DNA from: Sipunculus nudus
Lineage: Eukaryota > Annelida > Sipuncula > Golfingiida > Sipunculidae
NCBI GenBank assembly: GCA_026874595.1
Contig: CM049310.1
Coordinates: forward strand, 37,589,558-37,653,557
Direction: 5' to 3'
DNA length: 64,000 bases
Below the pieces are notes generated by a model. That model searched no databases and had not been told where the DNA came from. It saw only the letters and a program-made list of their open reading frames with translations. The number at the start of each line of letters is the position of its first letter. The first letter of the stretch is position 1. Made by a program: the position numbers and the translations under genes. Shown piece after piece: positions 11,461-23,326 of the stretch.

Positions 11461-12582
11461 ATGCTAATATGCATCACACCTCACTCTATTTCCCCTTGCC
11501 ACTCAATCCATGCCTCACTTCACCCGTCCCACTCTGATTTCGGCGGATACACGTAGTCGCTTGTCGACTACCCGTATTCTATTTATAAATATGAAGCGGC
11601 CTTTCCTCAGAGGACGCGAAATTCAATGTTTGTCAAGCTTGTATTATTAAACTACGTCAAGAAATGAATGTATTATAACGGGCCAACAAAGTTCAAGAAA
11701 GGGACCGTGTTTCCGCGGGATATAAATATGACGAATTTCCTCACAATTTCAAAACAAAACCCCGGATTTGGTGCGTATACGCACTTAAGTTAATATATTA
11801 CGCTTGAGTCTGAGGGCCAGTATTTCAGCTTTTTTAAACCTTTGCATGTAATATCATGCACAATGAAGGACAAAAAGGACAATTATTGGCGATGCCATTC
11901 CATGTCATACATCAGCTCAGCTGTCAAAGGTATTTGCACAAGGTGACTGACATATCGACGTCACGTATTATATTTAAAAAAAAACCGTTTTACATACCTT
12001 TATATGAACATTTTATATATTCTACTACCTTATTAGGCGGTGACTTTTATTTAAGAGTTCAATTATTACCATCCTTATTTTTTTCTCTTCACCTGCAAAT
12101 GACTGCAGTCATTCATACAACTCTCTCATACATCACAAAAAAAATCGTCTGCAAATCGGTATCACTTGGATTAGTTATTATTTTTCAAAACTTCACACAA
12201 CCATCGCTAAAAGATCGTTGGTTTTCCGAATTGTCCTGAATGTGCTGTGAAGTCAAACGTGTGTACAAAAGCCGCAGTGTTAAATAAGAGGAACGTAACG
12301 CACTTTATCAGTTGGCAGATGTGGGTTGGGGGGGGGGGGGGGGTGGGGCTTATTAGGGTATACAAATATTTTGAAAAAATGATTTGAGAGCGCTTATTAC
12401 GTCGAATACGGTACATGAAAATTATTTAACGGAATAGTGTTTTTTTTATATTCAAAAATGCTTCACGTTCATCAAAACAACGTTCTGAGGCAAGAACATC
12501 AGGAAAAGTGGTAATAAATGTGTTTAAAACTGAAATTTGTATTACTTTTATTTATCTGATGAATGTTTCATTGATATAACAA
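11461..12582. other. Non-coding stretch with a poly-G run
   Basis: Contains a (G)n tract at about 12326-12343 and nothing I can assign. The plus ORF 11856-12239 (127 codons) is Phe/His/Leu-rich, has no recognisable motif and is treated as chance. Confidence 0.4.
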
Positions 12583-12625
12583 AAATAATGATAATAATAA
12601 TAATAATAAGAATAATAATAACAAC
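12583..12625. repeat. AAT trinucleotide repeat
   Basis: An (ATA/AAT)n tract with a few interruptions. Confidence 0.85.
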
Positions 12626-12744
12626 AAGAGAAACTGTGACCATGGAACAGTTCTATTATGTCCCCCGCCAGTTGTCGAAGTAGCTGGAAAACAGGTCTGA
12701 ATACCTGTATAAAAATTTTAGATGGATCAATGTCACCCACCAAG

Positions 12745-13020
12745 ATTACCTCCGTGACCTTGAAAACTGCATCAAGGTCATCAATAATCGAACTTGACCT
12801 ACCCCTTCGTGAGGTGTGTCCATGTTGTGTGGGACTGTGCCTGAAATTCTTTTCAGGTTATTGCGTTTACATAATTTAAGCATTATCGCCCATGTGACCT
12901 TGAAAAATGCGTCAAGGTTGATCATATTCAAACTTGACTTAGCCCTTCAATGAGGTGCATCAATGCTGCCGTTTTGGTAACCACGCCTTAAATTCTTATC
13001 GAGTTATATCACTGCATGAA
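12745..13020 (+). repeat. Two tandem copies of an approximately 135-bp dispersed repeat
   Basis: Copies start near 12756 and 12894. Each carries GTGACCTTGAAAA..GC.TCAAGGT near its start, then CTTGACCTA/CTTGACTTA, GCCCTTC..TGAGGTG and an AATTCTT...GTTAT tail. A third copy is at 22650-22790. The family carries TGACCTTGA/TCAAGGTCA words that resemble extended nuclear-receptor half-sites. Confidence 0.8.
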
Positions 13021-13029
13021 AAAAGGTGT

Positions 13030-13665
13030 TTAATTATTCATTAAATTTGGAGTAAATGAAATTAAATTGAACGTTTAATATGATTTAATTAAACGTAAAT
13101 GAAAATGATATTTTAAATGTACATGGCGCGTACTGCTGGTATTAAGAGATTAAACGAAAAGATTTTTGCCAAGTTTTTGTATCGTTTACTTATAATCCAT
13201 GTTAAGTTAAAGTAAATCGTTATTAAATTATAATTAAACAGAGGAATTTAATACTGGTTAAGCCCAGTTAGCTGAAATAATGTATATACATATATACAAA
13301 TATACTTTGTGTTTATTATACTTTATCTTAGAGTTTACGCCTTGTTTGCGTTTAATTTACCTTGCGTTTACGTTATCTAAAACTCTAAGTTTACTTCGAT
13401 TTTCTTTATCTTTACCTTCAACTTTATAATTGGTTTGTGTTACCTTACATTGAGTTTGCTTTACCATATAAATTTCAATTTTACGTCAAGTTTAAGTTTA
13501 ATATTTTGCTTGATATACTTTATAAAAAAATCTAAGTTAATATTGACTGAAGTCAATTTAAACTCAAACTTTACGTCGGTTAACGTCACCTTAAACACTA
13601 TTTATACTTCTAGTATACGTCACTTAAGTTTCGAATTTTTCTCTAAGTTTACGTTATCTTAAAGG
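13030..13665. repeat. Degenerate low-complexity repeat with a strand switch
   Basis: The left part (about 13030-13260) is enriched in AAACGTAAA/AAGTAAA words. The right part (about 13330-13660) is enriched in their complements (TTTACGT, AAGTTTA, GTTTACGTTATCTTA). The period is irregular, about 20-30 bp. No ORF of note. It looks like an old inverted minisatellite. Confidence 0.5.
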
Positions 13666-13754
13666 AAGTGGCTACACAGCCGGCAGGGTGCCAGCAGTTT
13701 AGTCCACAGGCTAAACAGCCGGTAGGGAAAATGTGCCTAAAAAGTTTCAATATT

Positions 13755-13756
<2 letters not shown>

Positions 13757-13804
<48 letters not shown>
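13757..13804. repeat. TA dinucleotide repeat
   Basis: A pure (TA)n tract of about 48 bp. The ORFs across it on both strands (poly Tyr-Ile) are artefacts. Confidence 0.95.
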
Positions 13805-13808
<4 letters not shown>

Positions 13809-14034
13809 CAGGGGTTGCAGTAACGCCTTTCCGTCTGTCCCAGACAGTCAAAACAAGTGCACATGCATTTTTCATTTTGTACCAATTCGTTGGAAAGATG
13901 AACACCTATAGATGTTTTCCACATTAGTAGCTGACAAGTAGTAACAACCATGATCCAAAACGTTATATTTTACAGGCGGTCTTCCACCGACTCTATATAT
14001 TTCCTAAATGTTTATATAAAAATTGTTATAATTT

Positions 14035-15870
14035 TTAGCTCAGCTGACTATAAGTCAACTGAGCTATAGTCGTGGTCCATTGTCCGTCTAGCCGTCCGTC
14101 CGTCCTTAGATGTGGCACGTTTTAAAAACCGTAAGACCAAGGAATCCAAAATTCAGCATAATGTTAGATGTCCCCAAGATCTCCTACCAAGCCGAAAACT
14201 GGGTCTTTGCAACTTCGTTCCTTTGAGAAAGTAAGGAAAAACCTCAATTTTTTTTATTAAAAACTTATTTTTACACTTCGGGACTGTCTTATATCAAAAC
14301 CAATCATCTGTTTTTCCTCATATTTACCATAAATATTTCTCTATATGGTTCCTATGTACATGCCAGAAATTAAGTCTGTTAAGTGTACATTCTTTAAGTT
14401 ATGGGCCCGAACATAGTGGACTTTGTAAAAAATCTGGAAAAATATTTACTCAATTAACATGAAAAATTTTGAAACTAGAGTCTATTTTCCCAAGTATATA
14501 ACTATGTTTAATTAAGATTCAATTGTTTACCCAAAAGTAGATCTGAATTTCGTAATTTTTTTAAGTTATTAGCATAAAAATAAATTTTGCCCCACTTTGA
14601 CCATGGCACGTTTTTTTCCTGCAAGTACCATTGATTTAATTTTCACAGCATGTAAACATACATATTTAATTTGTTTAACTCTGAAATTTGAAAATAAAAG
14701 CTTGAAAATTAAGCTAGTTATTGATTTTTTTCTTGAGGCTCTATTGTAGTCATTTGCTTTAATTACAGATTACAGATGCAGGGTTCAACTCCAGGTCAGT
14801 GAAAGTCAGCTATGCCAGGGTTTCTGATTTGTTACAGTCACTGGGGGAGATCCCCTGCTGTGACAGATGTACAGTTATTCTAATATCACCACCTCAATCC
14901 CCCTCCTCCCAGCAAACCCATCTCACCAAGTGTTATGCAGTAATTGTTTTCACTGTATTTCCTTAATTGTAACGCTGTTTCCGCTCCAATATACAAAAAC
15001 TTTCCTTGAAAAAGTAATTCAAGTGTAATCCAGAAGATGCCATGTTGTGTTAATGTAGCATTTTTAAAGAAATCAGTTTTCTTTAAAAAATACAATTGAA
15101 CCCATCAGTATGCTTAAATTTATAGAATATAAAGCACATTATGGATAAATAAAGATACAATCAAAAATTGTGAAATCTAAATTAAGTATTATTTTTAGAT
15201 TATTATTGTTTTGTAGATTTAAAAGATATATGGTAAAAAAAAAAAATAAACATTTGCATGCATGATGTGGTGTGATCTGACAAGATTGAGATTTATGATG
15301 ATGCAATTGAGAATTATGAATCAACTTTTAAATTCAGATATATATGTTAGATTGGATATGTATAGATGTATAAACTTAAATTTAAAAAAAAATGATGTGA
15401 TAAAAAAATTAGGATTTAATACAAACATTTGTTCATTATTTTCCTGCCTCAGCAGAATTGGAGATCAGGCTTTGTTTGCCCTGTTTTATGTTGTTAATTA
15501 GTTATATTTCAACTGTATACATTTAATTGAAAAAATACATATATATTTAATAATAAATATTATACAAAAAGAAATAGATTCAATTGAACAAATGTGTAAA
15601 CTACTGAAATGTCAACCGTTAATCAAAAAGCCAACTTATGATCATGGTAATAGTACAGATCATTTGTTCACAAACTGCTCACATGCTTTAGTTTCAACAT
15701 TAGGAAACACATGGTCAGGTCACAAAATATTATTTGCAACAATTTCTTGACCAACCATGGTCTTTATTACCTCTTCCTCTTACACTTTATCTCCATTTGA
15801 TATTATTTTAGATTTTTACCTTCAAGGTCGACTTCAGCTGAGCACAGTGACCCATGGGTCCCTTGTTTTT
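14035..15870 (+). mobile_element. Repeat-family element, left copy (possible Helentron or LINE relative)
   Basis: Begins TTAGCTCAGCTGACTATAAG, itself a small hairpin (AGCTCAG...CTGAGCT), followed by TGGTCCATTGTCCGTC and CCGTCC repeats. It ends CAGTGACCCATGGGTCCCTT plus a T-rich tail. A second copy with the same two ends lies inverted at 17416-21325, which defines the family. Near the 3' end (about 15568-15750) a decayed frame reads QMCKLLKCQPLIKKPTYDHG followed after a few residues by TDHLFTN and later HKILFATIS, echoed in the other copy. This slightly resembles the tail of an AP-endonuclease domain as found in LINEs and Helentrons; that is inference. No intact ORF remains. Confidence 0.65.
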
Positions 15871-16089
15871 ATTCTTTCTGGCTTTAAGGCCCCATTTTTG
15901 TATTTTTTACAGCACAATTGTGTTTCTGATGTAACAATGGTATTATTTTAAGCATTCAATTCTTGAATGGTAAGGTAGGTATGGCAGGTAATATGGCTGA
16001 ATCAAGTTCATACAGTTATGCTTCATAGTACTTGTAACAGGTCATAGCGTAACGATAATGGTAGGTCACAGAACTGTAACACTCCCCAC
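15871..16089. other. Spacer between inverted element copies
   Basis: AT-rich, no gene seen. Confidence 0.4.
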
Positions 16090-16477
16090 AGGCGCTTGAA
16101 TCCTTGTTGGTACAAATTTTGGCTTAAGCAGTTTTCAATAAACTATATAAACCATCCCTACCCTTTTCTAAGCGCTAAACAAGTAAATAATGCTTGTCAG
16201 TCACTTGTTTATATAAATATACGCAAGGCTGGCATCTTCATTTGCAACTGGATTGTATCCATTAATTGGTACTTTCATAGTAGGCCCGCACAGAATTTTT
16301 TGTTATCTTTTGATTAGCCTCTTTCAATTGTGCTGGGTACCAGTCTATATATATCTTGTTTAAAGTCAATCAAAAGATTATTTACTGGTTTAGCGCTTAG
16401 AAAAGGGTAGGGATGGTTTTTATAGTTGACTGAAAACTGTTTCAGCCAAAATTTGTACCAACAGGGTTCAAGCGCCT
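16090..16477. mobile_element. Foldback MITE, 388 bp
   Basis: Terminal inverted repeats of about 100 bp start AGGCGCTTGAA and end TTCAAGCGCCT. Both arms share GTTGGTACAAATTTTGGCT, CCATCCCTACCCTTTTCTA and AGCGCTAAAC. The unpaired centre is about 190 bp with no ORF. Possible short target duplications (CACTCC-like words) flank it but are not convincing. It sits in the spacer between the two inverted copies of the 14-21 kb family. Confidence 0.85.
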
Positions 16478-17415
16478 ATGCACTCCATTAACTTTGAAAC
16501 ACTCTGAATGTAACTATCCTTGCTTTATGGAGAAATACAATGCAGAGCATATCAACCAGTGGTTTTGAATATGTGACCTGATCGGTCAAACGTAAATACA
16601 AGCACTTACAACGATCAGTGAAGGCCAGTTGAAACCTGTATATACCAGCTAAATTTTAATACTCACATTATATGAGTATTTATTAACTGTCGTGTATAAT
16701 TAAACCATGGTGACTCGGTTTGTCTGGGCCTAAATTTAGCAATCTAACGTGAGATAAAATCCTGCATGTATCCGTGTCTGTTTGTGTATAGCTAAGCCAC
16801 ACCCGATTTTATGCGTCTAAAAGTGAACAATATCAAAGTGAATGATTTTTACTGGTTTAACAAATGGCTCGTAGGCCTTGTGACGCTTTACTTATTCTGA
16901 GCCACGGAATACGTCACAGCAATTAATGATGTCATTGCCCGTGTCACAGGTCAGTCGAACAAACACAGCAGCAATAGACCCCTTTTGAGCCAAAGTTGGG
17001 CTCCTCTGATGTGGCATTATTATTAAGTAGAGAAAGATAGCAGGGGAAGCCCCTTGTCCCTATAGCCTTTGTTCTTATAGTACTCCAGCACTCAAGCACG
17101 CGCCCAGGTGTTTTAGAACTGCAATAAAATCAAGGTATCTAGCTGTTGTGTAGATTAATGCACACCAAGGCAGAACAACCCAAAGGGCATTACACTACAC
17201 AGTATTCCAAAAAGGAACTAATGGTCCTGGGGCCAATTTTCATAAGGTCCTAAATTAAGAGTGTGCTGCATGCCGCTCCCCCCTCATTACTGGGTTTATG
17301 CTATTTTCCATAGAAGTAATTAATAGACATGCTATTTAAAAAAAATACCCCATGGAAAAATGTGTCCATAAGTCCTTTTGCGAAAAAAGGGTGGCAAAAT
17401 AAGTCACTATTATAC
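16478..17415. other. Non-coding spacer
   Basis: No exon or element end recognised between the foldback MITE and the right copy of the 14-21 kb repeat family. Confidence 0.4.
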
Positions 17416-18751
17416 AAAACAAGGGACCCATGGGTCACGGCGCTCAGCTGATCATGATAATATATTGAGTAGATAAAGCTTATGAATATCATGGTCATGT
17501 TGTGCTTTAATAAAGGAATATAATGTAATATGTAAGTAAATGATATATGAAATAACCTGACTGATGGATTAATATGGAGTAAACTATAGTGGTTTATTTT
17601 TTATTTACTTCTGAGGGGTTGAAAAAAGGAATTTATTTGAGAAAATATGAATGCAATGACAGTATACTAAGCAGTGATATAATGATGAAAAGGCTATTTG
17701 TTGAAGGATCTATAGTGTAAGGAAAACTGCAAGTTTTCAATTTGACTGATAAAAGGTTATGATTAACTATGCTGATGAGGGAATTTATGAATATGTGACT
17801 GTATGACATGATACCTTTTCGGTCTTGACAAGGTACATTATTTTGATGCCCACCACGTCTACATATTACACAATATTGACATAATTTCTGGCATGTACAC
17901 ATGTACCTATGGACAAATACTCAACAGTACTGAAACACCTGAAAGGTTAAAATCTTAAAAAATGATGAAATGTAGATAAAGTTTGAGAGGAAGAGGTAAT
18001 CTAGGCCATGGTTGGTTGATATGATTGAAGAAAATGTTGCAAATAATATTTTGAAATCTGACCATGCGTTTCCATTGGTTACCTTTTTGATAAGCTGTTG
18101 ACAGTTCAACAGTTTACACATTTGTCTAATGAGATCCAATTTATTTAGTAAACCTTTTTTATTAATTTTATTATATGTATACAGTTGCCATAGCATCCGC
18201 ACTCCACAGGTACAATGACTTGATTGGGAGGGGGGGGGGGGTTATGATCAGAGTTACAACGCCTCTGTCTCTCTGTAGATATTTTCTTCAATCATTAAAT
18301 TTTATGCTATAACCATAGAACTATTGATCACAGTGCCAAGGAGCAAAGCCTCAGTGGGATGAAGAAGGGGATGGTAAGAGTAACAACACCCTTGCATATA
18401 CATCGGGATATGAAATTTAATTCAACAGTGCTAATAAGAAAAATTGTTTATTCCTGATCATTAAATATTTTGAATAGGCAGAAAGATGGAGAAACAAAGC
18501 AAATAATATTTTTTCCCCATTCTAGTGAGCCAGGAAAAAATAACAATATATGCATTAATTCCTTTTTTTCATTACATAATTTTTTTCCAGGTTTACAAAA
18601 GTTACTATAAATTTACAGTATAACATATTCATGTGAATGTGAATATTTCAGTTAGTTCACATTTCTAAATTGCATCAACATTTATAGCTAATGTATCTAG
18701 TTTATAGTACCTGTCAACAAAATGGGATGGAGGGAGGAAGGGAGGCAATTA

Positions 18752-18835
<84 letters not shown>

Positions 18836-21325
18836 AGAGAAAGAAAGATGGAGAGAGAAAGAGAAAAAGCAGGAAAGAGAGAGAGAGAGAAAAGAGAGAG
18901 AGAGAGAGAGAGAGAGAGAAAGTGAGAGAAAGAGAGAGCTAGACTGCCAGAGAGAGAGAGAGAGAAAGAAAGGCTCTCTGGTAATTACTGTCTGACCCAG
19001 CCTGGCCCAGACACTCACAGTGGAAGTAGGTCAGACCTGAAGGTGTTATTTAACTGCCCAGTGCACTGCATTTATACTGATCTGATGTAAACAATCAAGA
19101 CATGGTGCTTGAAAACTTGAATAAAATATACAGTCTTTGATCAATGGGTTTCAAATTTTAGATTTTAACAGATGAAATGCTTATGTGTACATGCTGTGAA
19201 AATTAAATCCACAGCACTAACAGGAAAAATTTATATATTTATATTTTTTTAAATGGTATCAGGTAAAAAAGAAAAGTATTCTCAGCAATGAAACTAATAC
19301 ATGTGTTAAAATTTATCCAAGGATCAAAACACCCAATATATTATACCAGGAGCAAACTGGAGTTGGGCATGTTTAATTTTATTAACTGAAATAAAGGATC
19401 AGTAATATAAATTTTGATTATTTAGCCAGTATCATTTAACAACTGATACAACCATGAGTTATAAGTCAAACATATAAAAATCTTTAATGAGCACTTGTCT
19501 CAGTAATATTGTAAATTTTTGACATATTTATTTATTTTTTTTTAATGTTGTAATAAGTACTATTACAAGCAAACAATGATGTTGTGAATCCAGAATATAC
19601 AAAATTCACACATTTAAATAATGATCATAAGTACCTGGTTTTATGGCTTTTATTTATATTAAAAAATAAATGTAATATATTCATTCTGGACTAATTCCAC
19701 ATCAATGTACTCACTAGACACAGTAGGAATAAAGATTAATATTATCAACTGCATCTTTGTCTATCATTAATTTCCTTCATATGATCCCTAATGATTAGTA
19801 ATGAATAATATGATTTATTTTTTTATCATTAAAATTGAACTAAAAAATACTCTAGGTGACTGCATGGTGTTATTTGGAATACGTGACATTCTACCCATCG
19901 ATACAAGATTCTTATAATATCAGTAACTGCAAGTTAATTTCCTGTTACTCATCAACTAACGAATTCCTTTTCTACTTTTCTTTAATTTGTTATTAAAAAC
20001 CAATAAAAATTAATTTATTGTTTATTGTTATGTTGTTGGTTAAAACAACCACTAGATGAGTTGGGTTGGACACCTGGATCAACTGTGGCTGGCCATAAGC
20101 TGCCTGGCTGCCCCACTTTATGCCTCGCCTCAAGCGTGTATTATTTGCTCAAAGGTCAACAAGGTCAACATAGAGGTGACTCAAGAGGGGCTGGGGAGAG
20201 CCAAGGTCTGACATGGTCTCATAAAAACATTAATAAAAGCTACAATTTTTGGCAAATTTCTTTCAGCTTTCTAAACTAAAACGCTGAAATCCTTATGTGT
20301 GCATGATATGAAAATTATATCAACAGTGCTCACAGGAAACAAACGTGCCATGGTCAAAGTTGGGCAAAATTTAAGGTACAAATTTTATATTTATACTAAT
20401 AACTTATAAAATTTGAAAAATTCAGAACTAATTTTGAGTATTCAATTGAATCTTGATTAAATAATGTTACATCCCCGACAAAAAATCTCTAGCTTTAGCA
20501 ATCCTCTTGTTAAGGGAGTAAATATATTTCTTGATTTTTTAAAAAGTGCATTATGTTTGGGCCCAAACTTAAAACAGTTACGTAATAGCTGACATCATTT
20601 CTGGCATGTGCACAGCGAATGTATAGAAAAATATGTATTTTATATATAATCAAAGTCAGATCAGTGGTTTTGATATTGGGCAATCTTACAGTGTAACAAT
20701 GGGTTTTTAATGGAAAAATGAAGTTTTTCATTAATATTTCGAAGGAATTAAGTCCTAGTGATCAAATTCTTGGCATGGTAGGGGATTTTGGAGACATCTA
20801 ACTGTATGCCAAATTTAAGGAACTTAGAGCTGAAGCTGGGGAGCTGAGCTCTAGCACACTGCATAACACTAGCTTGATGTAAACAATATGTGACACTTTT
20901 GGTCTTAAGTGACCAAATATCTTTCCTGATTTTTTACAAAGTCCACTATGTTTGGGCTCATAACTTTTTTAAATTAAATAATACTGACTTAATTTCTGGC
21001 ATGTACATAGGAACTATATAGAGGAATATTTATGGTTAACATGAAGGAAAAAAGAAGAGTGGTTTTGATATTAGGCAGTCCTGAAGGGTGAAAATATATT
21101 TCTAATAAAAAATTGAGGTTTTCCCTTAATATCTTGAAGGAACGAATTGACCTAATTTTCGGCATGGTAGGAGATTTTGGGGACATCTAACTGTATGGCG
21201 AATTTCAGATTCGTAGGTCCAATGGTGTCGGATCGTGCCAGTCTTACGGACGGACGGACGGACGGACGGACGACGGACAATGGACCACGACTATAGCTCA
21301 GATGACTTATAGTCAGCTCAGCTAA
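17416..21325 (-). mobile_element. Repeat-family element, right copy, expanded
   Basis: Minus-strand copy of the element at 14035-15870. Its start (21325) and end (17416, AAAACAAGGGACCCATGGGT on plus) match the left copy. The head, with GGACGGACGGACG at about 21246-21271, runs to about 20930. A second, diverged copy of the head segment lies at about 20510-20860, and further partial copies of an internal word block (CATG..GTGAAAATTAAATC) occur near 18410, 19190 and 20300, so this copy has grown by internal duplication. The decayed frame shared with the left copy (CKLLNCQQLIKK, FKILFATFSS) is at about 18020-18150. A (GA)n tract is embedded. Confidence 0.65.
18757..18965. repeat. GA microsatellite, about 200 bp
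   Basis: A (GA)n tract with AAAG/AAGA interruptions. The overlapping Arg/Glu and Ser/Leu ORFs on the two strands are artefacts. A poly-G run lies at 18228-18241 to the left. Confidence 0.95.
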
Positions 21326-21944
21326 TAAACACAATATTTGATGGACAAAATTCAAAGAAATTGTGTCATAACATTTCGGATCTACAAATTAGAACATATA
21401 GTGTGTTTAACTTAAAATATGCACATGAATTAACATAGCTTTGTTAAATCTGGCTGGAGAAGAAGGACATTTGATTTATTTGAAAATAAATATTATTATT
21501 AACTTACCTATATAGTTTTAGTTTTTTTAAAATACTTTTCAATGAAATTCTAGTTAACTGTTTTGTTAAAGTTACATATTTTTATCATTTTAATCTTCAA
21601 AATTTTGTTGAAAAGTGATAAAATATGTTAATATTTAATGTAACCGGTTGAATCTTTTGTTAATCTTGTCATGTGTCCGACAGGACACCAAAATCTGAGT
21701 GTGATTATTCCGTTGAAAAAAATCTTAATTTGTATTATTCGTTTTCATTGGAATAATTTTATTAAATTTAAAATCTCAAATTTCGAAATAATTAAAAGAA
21801 GGCCGTGAAATAAGAATTTAGAATAGAAGCAGACTTTTAACATATTTCAGGCTTTAGGCTGTGTGTGAAAAAAAACTGCCAAAGCTACCATGGCAGCACA
21901 AGGTAGGCCATGTACATAATATCTGATGTTACGGAATAACAGAT
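21326..21944. other. Non-coding stretch
   Basis: AT-rich, no gene or repeat recognised. Confidence 0.45.
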
Positions 21945-22033
21945 CACGTAGTCGTGACGAGCATAAATTTGTTATAGAGATTTAAAAAAAAAATCAGATT
22001 CTGTAACACTAGGCAGCGTGGAATGTCTAGGGG
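21945..22033. repeat. Direct repeat, copy 1 of 2
   Basis: Matches 22815-22911 in the same orientation. Shared words include AGATCA.GTAG.CGTGACGAGC, ATAGAGATTTAAAAAAA and GGCAGCGTGGAATGTCTAGG. The two copies are about 880 bp apart and flank an LTR-like segment and a copy of the 135-bp repeat. Confidence 0.8.
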
Positions 22034-22035
22034 AA

Positions 22036-22640
22036 TGAATAAAGAAGTCAGTGTTTTTTTTTTGTTAACAAATAATCATAATTTATTCTTAAAACAACCC
22101 TAACATTACAATACACTTAATCAATACAATTACACAGTAGTGTACTGTACCTAGATACCACCACTGTCACAGTGACAACAAGTCCTTTAAAATGTATAAT
22201 CAAGATGAACAGTTCACATAAATCTTCTCAGAGAATAATTGTCCAGTTCAATCTCAAAATCAATCTGCTGTAAATATGAAATCCTGGCAGTAATCCCAAA
22301 GGCAAACTGAAGACTATATAAAATCCGTTACAAATTTCAAGAAGATTTATAACTTTCCATCCGAAAATTCTAGAAACTTCTATTTCACGAACAATCCCAA
22401 AATAACCCAACAATACATAATACACACGTCTAAAGAACATTACAAGACACGCGTTTATAGAGCGCGACCAGCCCAGAAATTTCCAGATTAGCGTGAGCGC
22501 TGTTTCTATACGTCAGACCCCACACGTGGGCCGGGCCAGCTCGCGCCTCTCCTATGGCAACGGACAATGCTAGCGCTACACAGAAACATGTAAGACTGCT
22601 GCACACAATAAAAGAGACATCTGTAACAATTGGATTTACA
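22036..22640 (-). mobile_element. Possible solo LTR or retro-element fragment
   Basis: Read on the minus strand: a CpG-rich block (about 22590-22460) with a CACGTG box, then CTATAAACG as a TATA-like box near 22454, then an AT-rich leader, an AATAAA signal near 22080 and an A-run. This promoter-then-polyA order within about 600 bp is what an LTR looks like. A TGTTACAG start near 22635 would suit a Ty3-type LTR, but I cannot place a matching end. An ORF in the CpG-rich block (22430-22651) is probably incidental. It could also be a promoter with a short first exon. Confidence 0.3.
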
Positions 22641-22649
22641 TCATTTAGC

Positions 22650-22790
22650 ATTATCGTCTCTTAACCTCGAAAAAATTCGTGAAGGTCATTCATATTCATA
22701 TTGACTCAGCCCTTCATGAGGTGCATCAATGCTGCAAGTCTGGTGACTATACCTATAATTCTTTTTGAGTTATTGCGTTAACATCATAAC
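22650..22790 (+). repeat. Third copy of the 135-bp dispersed repeat
   Basis: Same family as the pair at 12745-13020. It shares CATTATCG, AAGGT..TCATATTCA, GCCCTTCATGAGGTGCATCA and an ATTCTT...GTTAT tail. Confidence 0.75.
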
Positions 22791-22815
22791 TGTGATTCAC
22801 GCAGGGAACCCAATA

Positions 22816-22949
22816 TCAACAGATCAAGTAGACGTGACGAGCACAAATTTTGCTATAGAGATTTAAAAAAATCAGATTCTGTAACATTAGGCAGCGTGGA
22901 ATGTCTAGGGAGGGTCCCGTATTATTGATATGTCCTTCGCTGACGGCGC
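22816..22949 (-). CDS. Possible last exon of the 23-29 kb secreted-protein gene
   Basis: An acceptor at CATCGCCGAAG| (exon start 22949) opens a frame in phase 1, which matches the phase-1 end of the exon at 23264-23326. It reads AVSEGHINNTGPSLDIPR and runs to a TGA at 22816. Against it, the second half overlaps the direct repeat shared with 21945-22033, so this may be a repeat-derived terminal exon or a chance open frame. Confidence 0.25.
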
Positions 22950-22996
22950 CTTCGGCGATGGCAGAAGACAATAATAAATAAACAAATTACAGTTTC

Positions 22997-22998
<2 letters not shown>

Positions 22999-23047
<49 letters not shown>
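22999..23047. repeat. ATT trinucleotide repeat
   Basis: A (TTA)n tract; in the putative gene it lies in the intron between the last two candidate exons. Confidence 0.95.
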
Positions 23048-23048
<1 letters not shown>

Positions 23049-23263
23049 GGAGGTGAAGGGATTAAAAGAAATGGCCTTGGTTATTAGCAACGTGTTCAAT
23101 GAAAACCAAATTGTTTAACGTTATTGTAATTGAAATAAATTTAAGAAATGAGACGAATAGGTAAAACTTCGATACCCGTTTGAGACCATCACTTGTACAA
23201 AGTACAAAGAGCGAGAAAGGCAAGCATTTAGCTAGCGTTTTGGTTAATGAAAACTATACTCAC

Positions 23264-23326
23264 CTCTTCTAAGTAATTGCCCTTTGGACGGGTCTTGTGT
23301 CGGCCTTTGTGTTGTTATCGGGCCTT
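23264..23326 (-). CDS. Exon 7 of putative secreted FN3 (anosmin-like) gene
   Basis: A 63-bp exon between a strong acceptor (CTTTATTCAG|) and a strong donor (AGAG|GTGAGT). It is open in phase 1 and reads GPITTQRPTQDPSKGQLLRR, a polar Pro/Thr/Arg linker. Its entry phase matches the phase-1 end of the exon at 24341-24467, so these two join cleanly. This linker follows the fibronectin-III-like segment. Confidence 0.5.

Noticed and set aside
11856-12239. 127-codon plus ORF
   Set aside because: Composition is that of translated AT-rich DNA, with no motif or splice context.
13649-13951. ORFs with Tyr-Ile repeats around 13.7, 26.4, 50.8 and 53.5 kb
   Set aside because: They are read-through of (TA)n tracts.
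14775-14800. tRNA B-box-like word GGTTCAACTCC
   Set aside because: There is no A box at the right distance and no cloverleaf, so neither a tRNA nor a SINE head is supported.
18691-19018. Arg/Glu-rich and Ser/Leu-rich ORFs on both strands
   Set aside because: They are simple translations of the (GA)n microsatellite.
22430-22651. 73-codon ORF on minus in the CpG-rich block
   Set aside because: It overlaps the promoter-like part of a probable LTR, and the high GC content alone can keep a frame open.
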